NCBI RefSeq assembly: GCF_029960645.1
Contig: NZ_JASBQY010000016.1
Coordinates: 39,440 to 103,439 of the forward strand
Direction of reading: 5' to 3'
Length of the DNA: 64,000 bases
From: Arthrobacter sp. AL12
GTDB taxonomy: Bacteria > Actinomycetota > Actinomycetes > Actinomycetales > Micrococcaceae
The notes beneath the pieces were generated by a model. That model worked only from the letters and a program-made list of their open reading frames with translations. It did no database searches and was not told the origin of the DNA. Position 1 is the first letter of the stretch. Every line of letters begins with the position of its first letter. The translations under genes were made by a program, and so were the position numbers. Positions 46,000 to 54,956 of the stretch are shown piece by piece.

Positions 46000-46284
46000 T
46001 CAGGCCTCGACGCGGACGCCCCGCCAGAAGGCCACGTGGTCCTTGATGTGCCCGGCGTCGGACTTCGGCTCGGCGTAGAACCAGGCGGCATCCTGGTTCC
46101 GCTGGCCGTCCACCACCAGGCTGTAGTAGCCGGCCTGGCCCTTCCAGGGGCAGGAACTGCTGTGACTGCTGTCCTCCAGGTACGCCGGGTTGACCGAGGA
46201 GCGCGGGAAATAGTGGTTTCCCTCCACCATGACCGTGTTGTCGCTCTCCGCGATGACCGCGCCGTTCCACATTGCCTTTGCCAT
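46000..46284 (-). CDS. DUF427 domain protein
   Basis: 94 residues from the ATG at 46284, with AGGAG at good spacing. The DUF427 pattern is complete: AMWNGAVIAESDNTVMVEGN, then YFPRSSVN and CPWKGQAGYYSLVVDG, and AAWFYAEPK near the end. Function of the family is unknown (small beta-rich proteins with a conserved CPWKG). Single gene. Confidence 0.9.
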   Translation of the reverse strand: MAKAMWNGAVIAESDNTVMVEGNHYFPRSSVNPAYLEDSSHSSSCPWKGQAGYYSLVVDGQRNQDAAWFYAEPKSDAGHIKDHVAFWRGVRVEA

Positions 46285-46484
46285 GGTGTTGTCTCCTGCT
46301 CGTGTCCGGGAAGTGCATGACGGCGGGCAGCCGTGGCCGCCCGTCACCGGCTCAACGACCGGGCCAGCTCATTGATTCCGCCGTCTTCCCGCCCGGACCC
46401 GCGGCCGCAGGTCCCACTCGATTGGCTGGACTGGGTAGACTCGGAATCAGACCTTCCACGACTATCCTCCGAAGAGGTGCTCCC

Positions 46485-47198
46485 CTGATTCGAGTCATCA
46501 GCTACAACCTGCGTAAGCACCATGCCATCGGTGAGCTGGTTGATCTGGCCCGCAATTTTGAGATTGATGCCTTGTGTCTCCAGGAGTGCGACACGAACGA
46601 CCTCCCGGACACCATTGGTGACCTGCACCTTGCCGACGCCACCAAGGGCAACCGGCTGGGCCTGGCGATCTACTACCGCATGGACCGGTTCACCGCGTAT
46701 GAGACGAAGACCTTCGCCCTGAAGAAATCGCTGCACGACCGCGTCCTGTCCCCCGCGCACGAGCGGCTGATCGGCACCCGGGTGATCGACAATGAGACGG
46801 ATCACGACCTCGTCATCGCATCGTTCCACGCGGCCCCCCTGACGGCGTCGAACTCGCTGCGGCGGAACCAGATCCACGCCGCACACGCCGAACTGCTCAG
46901 CATGGGTGGCGGCCTGATGTCGCTGATGGTGGGCGACTTCAACTACCCCTTCTTCACCAAGAACCTCACGGCCAAGATGAAGGATGCCGGCTACGACCTG
47001 ACCCTCAGTGACCGGCGGACGTACACGCGCTACAAGGTCTTCAAGGGCCACTTCGATTTCGCCACCTCCCAGGGGCTGAACATCGAGAGTGTCGAAACCC
47101 TGCCGCGTGGGGCATCGGACCACCTCCCCATCCTCATCTCGGCGGAGTACGGCCAGGACGCGCCGGTCGTCGGCGACTCCGCGGCCCCTGCCGCGTAG
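46485..47198 (+). CDS. Endonuclease/exonuclease/phosphatase family protein, probable CTG start
   Basis: 237 residues if initiated at the CTG (46485-46487), where homologues start as M-IRVISYNLRKH. GAAGAGG lies 7 nt before it and TAGACT (46436-46441) is a plausible -10. The nearest ATG/GTG/TTG codons in frame lie upstream of that promoter. EEP motifs are present: IDALCLQECDTND, VIASFHAAPL, LMVGDFNYPF and GASDHLPILIS. Metal-dependent phosphodiesterase; substrate unknown. It is near the SulP gene but probably not functionally linked. Confidence 0.8.
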   Translation: MIRVISYNLRKHHAIGELVDLARNFEIDALCLQECDTNDLPDTIGDLHLADATKGNRLGLAIYYRMDRFTAYETKTFALKKSLHDRVLSPAHERLIGTRVIDNETDHDLVIASFHAAPLTASNSLRRNQIHAAHAELLSMGGGLMSLMVGDFNYPFFTKNLTAKMKDAGYDLTLSDRRTYTRYKVFKGHFDFATSQGLNIESVETLPRGASDHLPILISAEYGQDAPVVGDSAAPAA

Positions 47199-47209
47199 CC
47201 AGGGCCACC

Positions 47210-48904
47210 GTGCGCGGCGCCAGGGCACTGAAACTCCCGCCCGGCCTGAGAATGATGCGGGACTATGAACGACCCTGGCTGAAATCTGACCTTGCCTCCG
47301 GCGCCGCCCTCAGCGCGTTCCTCATTCCGGCCGGCATGGCGTACGCCGAGGCCGCCGGGCTGCCGGCCGTCACGGGCCTCTACGCCTCGATCATCCCCCT
47401 GCTCGCCTATGCGTTCTTCGGGCCCTCCCGGGTCCTGATCATCGGCCCGGATTCCAGCCTGGCACCGATGATCGCCGCCGCCATCCTGCCTCTGGCCGGC
47501 AAGGATCCGGACCAGGCGGTGGCCCTCGCCGGCCTTCTGGCCCTGCTGATCGGAGCCCTGCTGCTGGCCGGCAGGGTCTTCAGGCTGGGGTTCGTCACCG
47601 GGCTGCTGTCCAAGCCCATCCGCGTCGGCTACCTCAACGGAATCGCCGTTGTCATCATGCTGAGCCAGCTGCCCAAGCTGCTCGGCATGTCGGGCACCGG
47701 CGGCTCACTGGTCAACAGCGCCGCCGGGACGGCGCAGGCGGTGGCCCAGGGCGGCGTCAATCCGTTGGCGTTGCTGTTCGGAGCCGGCACCATCGCCGTC
47801 ATCGTCGGATGCCGTTTCCTGCCGGGGAAGCTCCCCGGTGTGCTGCTCGCCGTCGTGGCAGCCACGGCGCTGACGGCTGCCTTTGACCTGACCACGGCGC
47901 TCCCCACCGTGGGGGCCCTGCCCCAAGGCCTGCCGGCTCCCGCCCTCGGCGGCCTCACCATGGAGGACGTCATCGCCCTGCTCGGCCCGGCGGCCGGCAT
48001 CGCCCTGATCGCCTTTGCCGATACCACGGTGCTCTCCAAGAGCTTCGCGGCCCGGAGCGGTGTCCAGGTGGACGGGAACCAGGAAATGGGGGCGCTCGGC
48101 GTGGCGAACGTGGCCAGCGGCCTCTTTGGCGGGTTCCCGATCTCCGGCAGCGCTTCCCGCACCCCGATCGCCGTCGAGGCCGGCGCCAAGAGCCCCCTGA
48201 GCGGAGCCGTTGCCGCCGCCCTGGTGCTGCTGTTCATGATCCTGGCGCCCGGGCTGACGACGTTCCTCCCCTCCAGCGTGCTGGCCGGGGTCGTGATGGT
48301 CGCCGCGGCGTCGATCCTGGACGTGAAGACGCTCCTCCGGCTGCTCAGGATGAGCCGGACCGAGGCCGCATTGCTGGTCGCGACCTTCCTGGGTGTCGCC
48401 TTTGTGGGTGTGCTCGAAGGCATCGTGGTCGCGATCGGCCTGTCCCTGATCGCTTTCGTGCTCCGCGCCCTGGACCCCTACCGCACCGAACTGGGCAGTG
48501 TCGGAGACGTGCCCGGGTACCACGACCTGAACCGGCACCCCGAGGGCCAGCGCGTCCCCGGACTCGTGATTGCACGCTTCGACGCCCCGCTCTTCTTCGC
48601 CAACGGTGCCGTCTTCGCCGACCACATCCGGACGCTCGTGGCCAACGCCCCGGAACCGGTCCGGTGGGTGATCGTGGCCTCGGAGGCCATCACCGGTCTG
48701 GACACCACTGCCCTGGATGACCTCGTGGCCCTCGACGACGAGCTCGCGAAGCGCGGTATCAGCCTGGTCTTCGCCGAAATGAAAGGCCCCATCAAGGACC
48801 GCCTGATCCTGTTCGGCGTCAGCAGCCGGTTCGGCCCGGACCACTTCTTCCCCACCGTCAACAACGCGGTGCGGAGCTACAAGAAGGCGTTCGAGCTGGA
48901 ATAG
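47210..48904 (+). CDS. SulP-family inorganic anion transporter
   Basis: 564 residues. The SulP signature LIPAGMAYAEAAGLPAVTGL is near residue 40, GFPISGSASRTPIAVEAGAK in the centre, about 11-12 membrane helices, and a C-terminal STAS domain (about 440-555) with WVIVASEAITGLDTTALDDL. Sulfate or bicarbonate transport is usual for the family. The GTG at 47210 is used; an ATG at 47252 is possible. No carbonic anhydrase gene is fused or adjacent. Confidence 0.9.
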   Translation: MRGARALKLPPGLRMMRDYERPWLKSDLASGAALSAFLIPAGMAYAEAAGLPAVTGLYASIIPLLAYAFFGPSRVLIIGPDSSLAPMIAAAILPLAGKDPDQAVALAGLLALLIGALLLAGRVFRLGFVTGLLSKPIRVGYLNGIAVVIMLSQLPKLLGMSGTGGSLVNSAAGTAQAVAQGGVNPLALLFGAGTIAVIVGCRFLPGKLPGVLLAVVAATALTAAFDLTTALPTVGALPQGLPAPALGGLTMEDVIALLGPAAGIALIAFADTTVLSKSFAARSGVQVDGNQEMGALGVANVASGLFGGFPISGSASRTPIAVEAGAKSPLSGAVAAALVLLFMILAPGLTTFLPSSVLAGVVMVAAASILDVKTLLRLLRMSRTEAALLVATFLGVAFVGVLEGIVVAIGLSLIAFVLRALDPYRTELGSVGDVPGYHDLNRHPEGQRVPGLVIARFDAPLFFANGAVFADHIRTLVANAPEPVRWVIVASEAITGLDTTALDDLVALDDELAKRGISLVFAEMKGPIKDRLILFGVSSRFGPDHFFPTVNNAVRSYKKAFELE

Positions 48905-48922
48905 CGCCTGCGGCCCGGCACC

Positions 48923-50599
48923 TCAGCCCATCAGCGGGATCACGTCGATGCTGCCGTCCGGGCTGACCGTCACAAGCACCCGCCTTCCGCTCACACCCTC
49001 GAGTGCCCCGGCCAGCCGGCCGGCCAGCTGGCCGTCGCCGGCAGCGGCACCTGCACCGGCCGCGACGTCGGCCCGCCTCCAGACGGTCACCCCGGCCCCG
49101 GTGGCGGCCTCGATGGCCCGGTGCAGCGGTGCAGGATCAGCGCCGGTCACCAGGACGACGTGACCGATCGTCCGCTTCCGCGCGGTCCCCGCCGCCGCCA
49201 GGATGGCACGTTCGTGGCGCCACACCGCGAAGTGGTATCCGGCGACCAGACCGGCGGCCACCAGCAATCCGAGCGGGGCCCGGATCCTGTCCACCACACT
49301 GCCGCCGGAGACGTCGCCCAGGACGTACTCGAACATCCGGTAGCCGATGACCAGCAGGGTGATGACGGCGACCACGGCGCTGAGACCGAACACCACTATC
49401 AGGTAGATCCGGCGGGCGTTCTGCCAGTTCCCGGCATCGCCGGCCGGGCTGGGCGCCGCCGCCGGGGTCCTCTCCAGCGGCCTCCACATGAGCCACCAGA
49501 CCACTCCGCCGACCAGGAGCGAACTGATGCCGCCGAGCAGGAGGGTTCGCGCCCCGGAGCCCGCCAGCGGGGCCGCCGCCATGGCCAGGGCGGCGTTCGC
49601 GATCACGCCGATCCCGGAAGCGGCGGCCACCAGGGCGACGCCGGACGTCACCAGCCGGCTCCCCTGCCGGATGGCTTCGGACCTGCAGCGGGCCAGCCCG
49701 CGGTGGTACACCCACACCACTGACCCGATCGCCGCGGCGGCGACGGCCGGCGCCAGCGGCTCAAGCAGCTGGTCCATCGGTTCGGTGCGGTCAAAGGCGA
49801 GCCGCAACAGGACGAACACCGTGACCCCCGCTCCGCCGAGGGTCAGCACCCCTGCGCCGAGGACCCCGACCGCGATCAGGCCAACACTGGCGAGATCGCC
49901 GCGCAGCCGCCGGCCGCCGTCGTGGTTCCAGTGCCACCACCAGACCAGCCCGCCACCCGCGGCCCAGACGAGGGACTGCAGCGCAGACACCCACCAGGGC
50001 TTGCCCACGGCCGCGGCCGCCGGCGCCCCCCGCAGAGCAGCATCCAGCAGGGCCGACAGGGCTGAGACGGCGCCGCTGACCCCAATCACCAGCCCGATGT
50101 AGCTGCCGAGAACCGTGGGGGCGCCGGCCAGGTCTACGGGCCGCTTGCGCGGATGCCGCCACATCCACCGGTGCCAGACCCAGACCGCAGCCCACACCAG
50201 CCCGGTGGCCAGGGACGGGCGCCACTGCAGGGACCGGCCGCCGATCAGCGTGGCCAGCGTGCTGAGCAGGTTGCTCGTCGCCAGCACCAGGGAAAGCACG
50301 TAGGCGCCGGTGACATACAGGCCCCAGCCGACGGACGCCCGCTCCGCCTCGTCGTCCAGGCGCCGCCAGACAACCCACCACAGGAGCGCGGCGAGCGGGC
50401 CGCCGATCAGGGCGAACGCCAGCGAGCGCGCCAGGCCGGCCACATCCCCGGTGGCCAGCACGGTGTCCGCGACGAGGAGCCGCCCCAGCAGTCCGCTGAG
50501 CCCGACGGCGGCGATCACCACGAGGGTGAAGAGCAGCAGGTAGGTGATGAGGCGGCGGACGGTCCGCTGTGCTCCGCCCACCGCGGAGTCGGTGCCCAT
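48923..50599 (-). CDS. DUF5671-type multi-spanning membrane protein
   Basis: 558 residues from the ATG at 50599, which shares one base with the stop of the upstream gene (TGATG). About a dozen membrane segments with repeated WWLMWRPL/WVWHRWMWRHP-like Trp-rich motifs, i.e. tandem DUF5671 units. The C-terminal 90 residues are soluble (HVVLVTGADPAPLHRAIEAA...) and end in a short beta-strand pattern. Unknown function; co-transcribed with the NTF2-like membrane protein. Confidence 0.75.
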   Translation of the reverse strand: MGTDSAVGGAQRTVRRLITYLLLFTLVVIAAVGLSGLLGRLLVADTVLATGDVAGLARSLAFALIGGPLAALLWWVVWRRLDDEAERASVGWGLYVTGAYVLSLVLATSNLLSTLATLIGGRSLQWRPSLATGLVWAAVWVWHRWMWRHPRKRPVDLAGAPTVLGSYIGLVIGVSGAVSALSALLDAALRGAPAAAAVGKPWWVSALQSLVWAAGGGLVWWWHWNHDGGRRLRGDLASVGLIAVGVLGAGVLTLGGAGVTVFVLLRLAFDRTEPMDQLLEPLAPAVAAAAIGSVVWVYHRGLARCRSEAIRQGSRLVTSGVALVAAASGIGVIANAALAMAAAPLAGSGARTLLLGGISSLLVGGVVWWLMWRPLERTPAAAPSPAGDAGNWQNARRIYLIVVFGLSAVVAVITLLVIGYRMFEYVLGDVSGGSVVDRIRAPLGLLVAAGLVAGYHFAVWRHERAILAAAGTARKRTIGHVVLVTGADPAPLHRAIEAATGAGVTVWRRADVAAGAGAAAGDGQLAGRLAGALEGVSGRRVLVTVSPDGSIDVIPLMG

Positions 50600-51231
50600 C
50601 ACTTCACCGCCGGCTTCTGGCACACCGTCAGTTGCCACGGGGCCCTGTCGATCAGCCACTTGTCCCCTGTCCTGACCAGGTCGAAGCCGTCCTCGACCTG
50701 GTATTCGGCACTTCCGAACGGCCCGCCGCCTTCGGAGACGGTAATCAACACCTTGACGTCCGCCGAGGCTGGCCGCTCGGTCGTTGAGACGAGGGTGACG
50801 CGGAGGTTGTCCCCCGGCATCCGTTCCATGTTCGTGCTGCAACGGTTCTTGGCGGTGTCCGTTAGGTAGGCGGCGGCGGCCGACTCGTCCCCGGCGATCA
50901 CGGCGGCGGCATACCGCTGGACCACCCCGGCGGGGGTGGCCTCGTCCACCGGCGCCGGCTCGGCACGGGTGAACACGACAATCAGGGCGACCACCACGAT
51001 CACGGCTATCGCGGCCAGAATGGCGAGCAGCGTACGGTCCGGCCGGCGCGGTTCTGCGGCTGGTCGTGCGGCCGGACCTGCAGCTGGTCCTGGGGCCGGT
51101 CCCGCCGCTGGTCCTGCAACCGGTCCTGCGGCTGGTTCCGTTGCCGGTCCCGCCGCCGGCGGCGGTGCGGCTGCTTCAGCCGCGGCCGGTTCTGGTTCGT
51201 CGGGTTCGGGTTCTTTCGCCGCTGGACTCAT
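50599..51231 (-). CDS. Single-pass membrane protein with Pro/Ala-rich cytosolic tail and NTF2-like outer domain
   Basis: 210 residues: about 65 residues of Pro/Ala/Gly repeats (encoded by degenerate 12-bp repeats), one membrane helix (LLAILAAIAVIVVVALIVVF), and an extracellular domain with AGVVQRYAAAVIAGDESAAA and GDKWLIDRAPWQL, resembling a DUF4878/NTF2-like fold. It has no recognisable Shine-Dalgarno; TACAAA 8 nt upstream suggests a leaderless start. Likely forms a unit with the coupled DUF5671 protein. Confidence 0.7.
   Translation of the reverse strand: MSPAAKEPEPDEPEPAAAEAAAPPPAAGPATEPAAGPVAGPAAGPAPGPAAGPAARPAAEPRRPDRTLLAILAAIAVIVVVALIVVFTRAEPAPVDEATPAGVVQRYAAAVIAGDESAAAAYLTDTAKNRCSTNMERMPGDNLRVTLVSTTERPASADVKVLITVSEGGGPFGSAEYQVEDGFDLVRTGDKWLIDRAPWQLTVCQKPAVK
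51051..51165 (-). repeat. Degenerate Pro/Ala/Gly-coding repeat
   Basis: Imperfect 12-bp units of the type GGTCCTGCGGCC run through the N-terminal part of the NTF2-like gene (GPAAGP in the protein). Confidence 0.65.
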
Positions 51232-51273
51232 GCAGTCAGTTTGTAGCAGGCGGTGCCCGTCGTCACGGTGTCT

Positions 51274-51930
51274 TTAGGCCCCATTCGGCCCTGACCTGCG
51301 GTGTCGCCGCCGTCGGAAGCCCCTCACGATGAGCGCGCCGACGACGACGGCCAGTGCGGCATAGACGGCATAGTTGAGGAATCGGGAGTATTCGTCGATG
51401 AGCCGGTACTGGGTCCCGAGCAAAGCACCCAACCCGATCAGCAGCCCGTTCCAGATGCCGCTCCCCGCGACCGTGAACGCGCTGAACGTGCCAAGGTTCA
51501 TCCGTTCGGCCCCGGCGGGCAGCGAGATCAGGCTGCGCACGCCCGGGAGCAACCTGCCGAAGAAGACCGCAGTCCTGCCGTGGCGGCTGAACCAGTCGGC
51601 GGCCTTTTCAAAGTCCTCGCGCTCCATGAGCGGGAGCCGCGATAACCACCGGATCGACCGCTCGAGCCCCAGCCACGCCCCGAGCCAATAGAGCAACAGC
51701 GCGCCCAGATAAGCACCCAGCGTGCTGGTGACCAGGACAAGAGCCATGTTCATGGTCCCCTGCCGAGTGAGAAACCCGGCCAGGGGAAGAATGACCTCGC
51801 TGGGAATCGGCGGGAAGACCGTCTCCGCGAGCGTGAAGAGCCCCACGCCCCACTCGCCGAACGCGTCAACGCCACGCGCGGCAAAACCGACCAGGCCGTC
51901 CATCTCGTCAACCGGGGTGGCGGGTGTCAT
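51274..51930 (-). CDS. DedA-family membrane protein
   Basis: 218 residues from the ATG at 51930; RBS is weak. The DedA core is clear: ETVFPPIPSEVILPLAGFLT, LGAYLGALLLYWLGAWLG, HGRTAVFFGRLLPGVRSLIS (with the conserved R-x-x-P-x-x-R) and GSGIWNGLLIGLGALLG. DedA/DUF proteins act as lipid flippases (undecaprenyl phosphate or phosphatidylethanolamine) in other bacteria. Divergent from the DUF5129 gene. Confidence 0.88.
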   Translation of the reverse strand: MTPATPVDEMDGLVGFAARGVDAFGEWGVGLFTLAETVFPPIPSEVILPLAGFLTRQGTMNMALVLVTSTLGAYLGALLLYWLGAWLGLERSIRWLSRLPLMEREDFEKAADWFSRHGRTAVFFGRLLPGVRSLISLPAGAERMNLGTFSAFTVAGSGIWNGLLIGLGALLGTQYRLIDEYSRFLNYAVYAALAVVVGALIVRGFRRRRHRRSGPNGA

Positions 51931-52070
51931 GACTGACCCGGCCGTCCAGGACCCTGAAACACTGCCGCATTCCCCTTCCACGTCGGAGGCGGCAAGCCTA
52001 GCCGAAAAGAGGGGCACGGGGTCGGCGCGGGCACGTCGACGCCGCATGCGGCAGGCACTACGCTCGGAAA

Positions 52071-53528
52071 ATGGGAATCGTACGGAAAGTCCTGGGCCTG
52101 CTCGCTCTGGTGATGATCGGGCTGGTGGGGCCCGGGCCGGCGGCGCAGGCCGTCACGCCGGTGGACATCGTCGTGGAGGACCGGGCCGGTGTGCTGGACC
52201 GGAACACCCTGCTGCCTGCGGTGCGGGCGATCGAGTTCTACCAGCCCACCAAGGTGGCTGTCTACACCTACAACGGTTCGGCATCGGACAACCTCAACGA
52301 GGAGGTGCTGCGCTTTGCCCGCTCCGAGCATCCGGAGTGGATCAGCGCGGACGGACAAAAGTGGGCGGACGGGCTCTTCATCTTCGCCCTGGACCCGGTG
52401 GGCCGGCACGTGGGGACTTACATGGGTGAGGACCGGAAGGTCTCGCCCGAACAGCGCGAGGACATCCAGAACGCTTCCAAGGAACTTCTTCGCGACGCCC
52501 AGTGGACGGACGGCACCATCGCCGGGATCCAGCGCGGCGCGGAGCTCATCAATCAGCCGTGGTATCGCTCCACGGCCTTCCTGGTCGTGGCGTGGACCAG
52601 CCTTGCGGCCGCCGTCGCGGGCGCCGGGACGTGGCTGATCGTGCGCTGGCGGACCCGGGTGGACAGCCGAAAGGAACTGGCCCGCGGCGAGGCCAGCTAC
52701 TCCAACGTCAGCATGGACCTCCAGATCACGGAGCTCAACGCCGGCACTATCCCGGAGGCCTCCCGCTACGGCAGCACCGTCCTCGAGAAGCACCGGACCT
52801 TTATGGCCAAGTACAACACCGCCACCGGCCTCTCCAACCAGGTCCATGCCCTGTCGCCCAAGGACCTCAGCAAACGGGGGAACCTCAAACTGGTCCGCAG
52901 CTACGCCGACGCCGCCGCCGAGCTCGATGCGCTCGACGACGTGATCGCCGACACCAACGCCCTGCTGAACCGGGGCTCCGCCTGGGCCCCCGCCTGGGAC
53001 CGGCAGCTGGCCCCGTTCCGCGCCGACCTTGCCGCGATCGAACAGATGCTCAGCAAGCGCAACGCCGAGGGCGACTCAGCGACGGCCGCAGCCCTGCGCT
53101 CCTTCCGCGATGAGACCCACCGGGAGATCGAACGGTGGACCACGGGACTCTCGGACGGAACCATCACACCCGAGACGGCCCTGGACCGGCTGCGGGACGC
53201 GCGCACCCACCTCTCCGAACTGCTCAAGAACCATGCCGACACCGTGATAGCCGGCTTCGCCAAGGACGAGAAGGAAGCCCGGCTGATGCACCAGGAGATG
53301 GAGGACGCGCAGGCCGGAAGCAAGGCCAAGTACGGGCGCACGTACGAACCCAGCATCCTGGGAACCGTGTACCCCTCCTACTACTTCCTGTCCGTGCCGA
53401 CGTTCAACTCCGGCTTCTCCAGCGGTGTCAGCAGCGTCAGCAGCGCCCGGGGCGGCGGCGGCGGCACCACCGGCTACGGAAGCAGCGGCGGAAGCTTCTC
53501 CGGCTCCGGCAGTTCGTCGAGTTTCTAG
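52071..53528 (+). CDS. DUF5129 (TPM-like) secreted/membrane protein
   Basis: 485 residues. A signal sequence ends near PAAQAV; the TPM-like domain (residues about 28-155) starts PVDIVVEDRAGVLDR. A membrane helix follows (about 168-190: AFLVVAWTSLAAAVAGAGTW), then a long alpha-helical cytosolic region. A Gly/Ser-rich C-terminus (GSSGGSFSGSGSSSSF) resembles YgcG/TPM proteins. Function unknown; common in Arthrobacter. Confidence 0.82.
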   Translation: MGIVRKVLGLLALVMIGLVGPGPAAQAVTPVDIVVEDRAGVLDRNTLLPAVRAIEFYQPTKVAVYTYNGSASDNLNEEVLRFARSEHPEWISADGQKWADGLFIFALDPVGRHVGTYMGEDRKVSPEQREDIQNASKELLRDAQWTDGTIAGIQRGAELINQPWYRSTAFLVVAWTSLAAAVAGAGTWLIVRWRTRVDSRKELARGEASYSNVSMDLQITELNAGTIPEASRYGSTVLEKHRTFMAKYNTATGLSNQVHALSPKDLSKRGNLKLVRSYADAAAELDALDDVIADTNALLNRGSAWAPAWDRQLAPFRADLAAIEQMLSKRNAEGDSATAAALRSFRDETHREIERWTTGLSDGTITPETALDRLRDARTHLSELLKNHADTVIAGFAKDEKEARLMHQEMEDAQAGSKAKYGRTYEPSILGTVYPSYYFLSVPTFNSGFSSGVSSVSSARGGGGGTTGYGSSGGSFSGSGSSSSF

Positions 53529-53533
53529 CGCGG

Positions 53534-53725
53534 TCAGGCGCCCTTGCTGCCTTCGACGACGAAATCGCCGCCGGGGAACAGGATGGTCTCGTGGCCGTCG
53601 TCGAACCTGACGTGATACGGCGGGGCCCCGTCCGCCCCCTTGACCTCCAGGATTTCGCCGTGCCGGTCCGATGACTCGACCGTCGTGCCACGGATGATGA
53701 TGCGGTCTCCCTGGGCTGCTTTCAT
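53534..53725 (-). CDS. DUF1918 domain protein
   Basis: 63 residues from the ATG at 53725, preceded by an excellent GGGAGGTGA. The domain is complete: AAQGDRIIIRGTTVESSDRHGEI, PYHVRFDDGHETILFPG, and a short tail. Small SH3-like fold; function unknown. Convergent with the DUF5129 gene (5 bp apart). Confidence 0.92.
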   Translation of the reverse strand: MKAAQGDRIIIRGTTVESSDRHGEILEVKGADGAPPYHVRFDDGHETILFPGGDFVVEGSKGA

Positions 53726-53786
53726 GTCAATCACCTCCCTTCTCCAGCGTGCGGTGGTGTGTCCTTCCCGGGAACAGCCGCTGTCC

Positions 53787-54797
53787 TCAAAAGAGTCCGG
53801 CGGCGACTGCGGTGGTGAGTTCCTGGAAGACGCGCGCCCGGGCAGTCTCCCCGTCCCGGCCCAGCGTGTAGACGACAAACACATACGCCCGGTCCCCCTT
53901 CACCAGGATGCTCGCGTCGTGCAGATTGCCGTTAAGCAGCCCGTACTTGTGGAACACGCTGACCCCAACAGGCGCGGCGGCCGGGATCAGTGATTCGTAA
54001 TTGGTCTGCTGCATGTAGGACAGCAGCTGGGCGGTGTTGGCCGAGTTGAGCAGCCGGCCGCCGTACAGCTCGGACAGAATCGTTGCCATCTCGGCGGGCG
54101 TCAGGCTGTTCACGGTCCGGTCGTAGGCAATGCCCATCGAGGTGGCATAGTTGATCAGTCCCTTGTGGCCCACGGCGGCGAGGATCAACGCCCACGAGTC
54201 GTTGTTGCTTTGCTGGACCATTTGCCGGATCTGCTGACCGGCTGTGGACGCCCCCATCGGGGTCCCCAGAGATGCCTTGCCGGTTTCCACCAGATGGTAG
54301 TACGCGGCGGCTGCGAGGATTTTCCCGGTGCTCGCGGCCACGAACTTGGTCTTGACCCCGTATTCGTGCACTTCCCCGTCAGCCACATCGATCAGGGCAA
54401 CGCCCACCTGGTAGCCGCTGTTGGCCGCGATCACGGCGTCGATTTCCGCGTCCAGCGCCGGTCCGATGGCGGACGCGGGGGGCGTGACGGCCGGCGTCGG
54501 CGGCGCCTCCGACGGCGTTCCTCCGCCGGCGGCGGACAGCGGATCGGCGGCACCAGCCGGGGCGGACGCCGACGCGGCCGGCGCAGCCCCGGCGTCGAGA
54601 CGATCCCTGGCCTGGATGGTGCCGTAAACCGCCCCGGCAGTGATCAGGACGAGGACGGTCACCAGCGCAATCAGGAACTGCGGGCGGATCCCGCCCGTGA
54701 ACCGCAGCAGGCGCGGCCCGGTACGCCGGGCTGCCTCTTGTGTGTGCCGGCCGCTGCTGTAGTGCCGGCCGGGTCCCCAGGATTCCACCGGTCTCAA
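53787..54797 (-). CDS. Class A beta-lactamase-fold serine hydrolase, membrane anchored
   Basis: 336 residues from a TTG at 54797. One N-terminal membrane helix (about 40-60), an Ala/Pro-rich linker, then the hydrolase domain with the catalytic S-x-x-K as STGK in KFVAASTGKILAAA, an SNN (SDN-like) motif in QQSNNDSW, and HKYG in place of KTG. The missing KTG threonine argues against broad beta-lactamase activity; cell-wall or unknown hydrolase is safer. The start overlaps the stop of a 20-codon leader ORF. Confidence 0.82.
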   Translation of the reverse strand: MRPVESWGPGRHYSSGRHTQEAARRTGPRLLRFTGGIRPQFLIALVTVLVLITAGAVYGTIQARDRLDAGAAPAASASAPAGAADPLSAAGGGTPSEAPPTPAVTPPASAIGPALDAEIDAVIAANSGYQVGVALIDVADGEVHEYGVKTKFVAASTGKILAAAAYYHLVETGKASLGTPMGASTAGQQIRQMVQQSNNDSWALILAAVGHKGLINYATSMGIAYDRTVNSLTPAEMATILSELYGGRLLNSANTAQLLSYMQQTNYESLIPAAAPVGVSVFHKYGLLNGNLHDASILVKGDRAYVFVVYTLGRDGETARARVFQELTTAVAAGLF

Positions 54798-54856
54798 CCC
54801 CGGAACATCAACGGGGGCGCGACGTCAGCTGACGCCACAGGCAGGCTCGTGGGCAT
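54794..54856 (-). CDS. Possible 20-codon leader ORF coupled to the serine hydrolase
   Basis: From ATG 54856, preceded by GGAGGAT at ideal spacing, the frame reads MPTSLPVASADVAPPLMFRG and stops at a TGA that overlaps the TTG start of the serine hydrolase (TTGA). The Shine-Dalgarno is far better than any for the hydrolase itself, implying translational coupling. The peptide shows no known motif or attenuator-type run of one amino acid. Alternatively it is the original N-terminus made out-of-frame. Confidence 0.5.
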   Translation of the reverse strand: MPTSLPVASADVAPPLMFRG

Positions 54857-54956
54857 GCTAATCCTCCGAAAGTAACGAACCGCGGCGCGGCTCCAAATTT
54901 CCTGCATTCTTCTACCGGCGGGGCCGGAGCGCAAGTAGCCTCTCCCGCGGGCCGGA

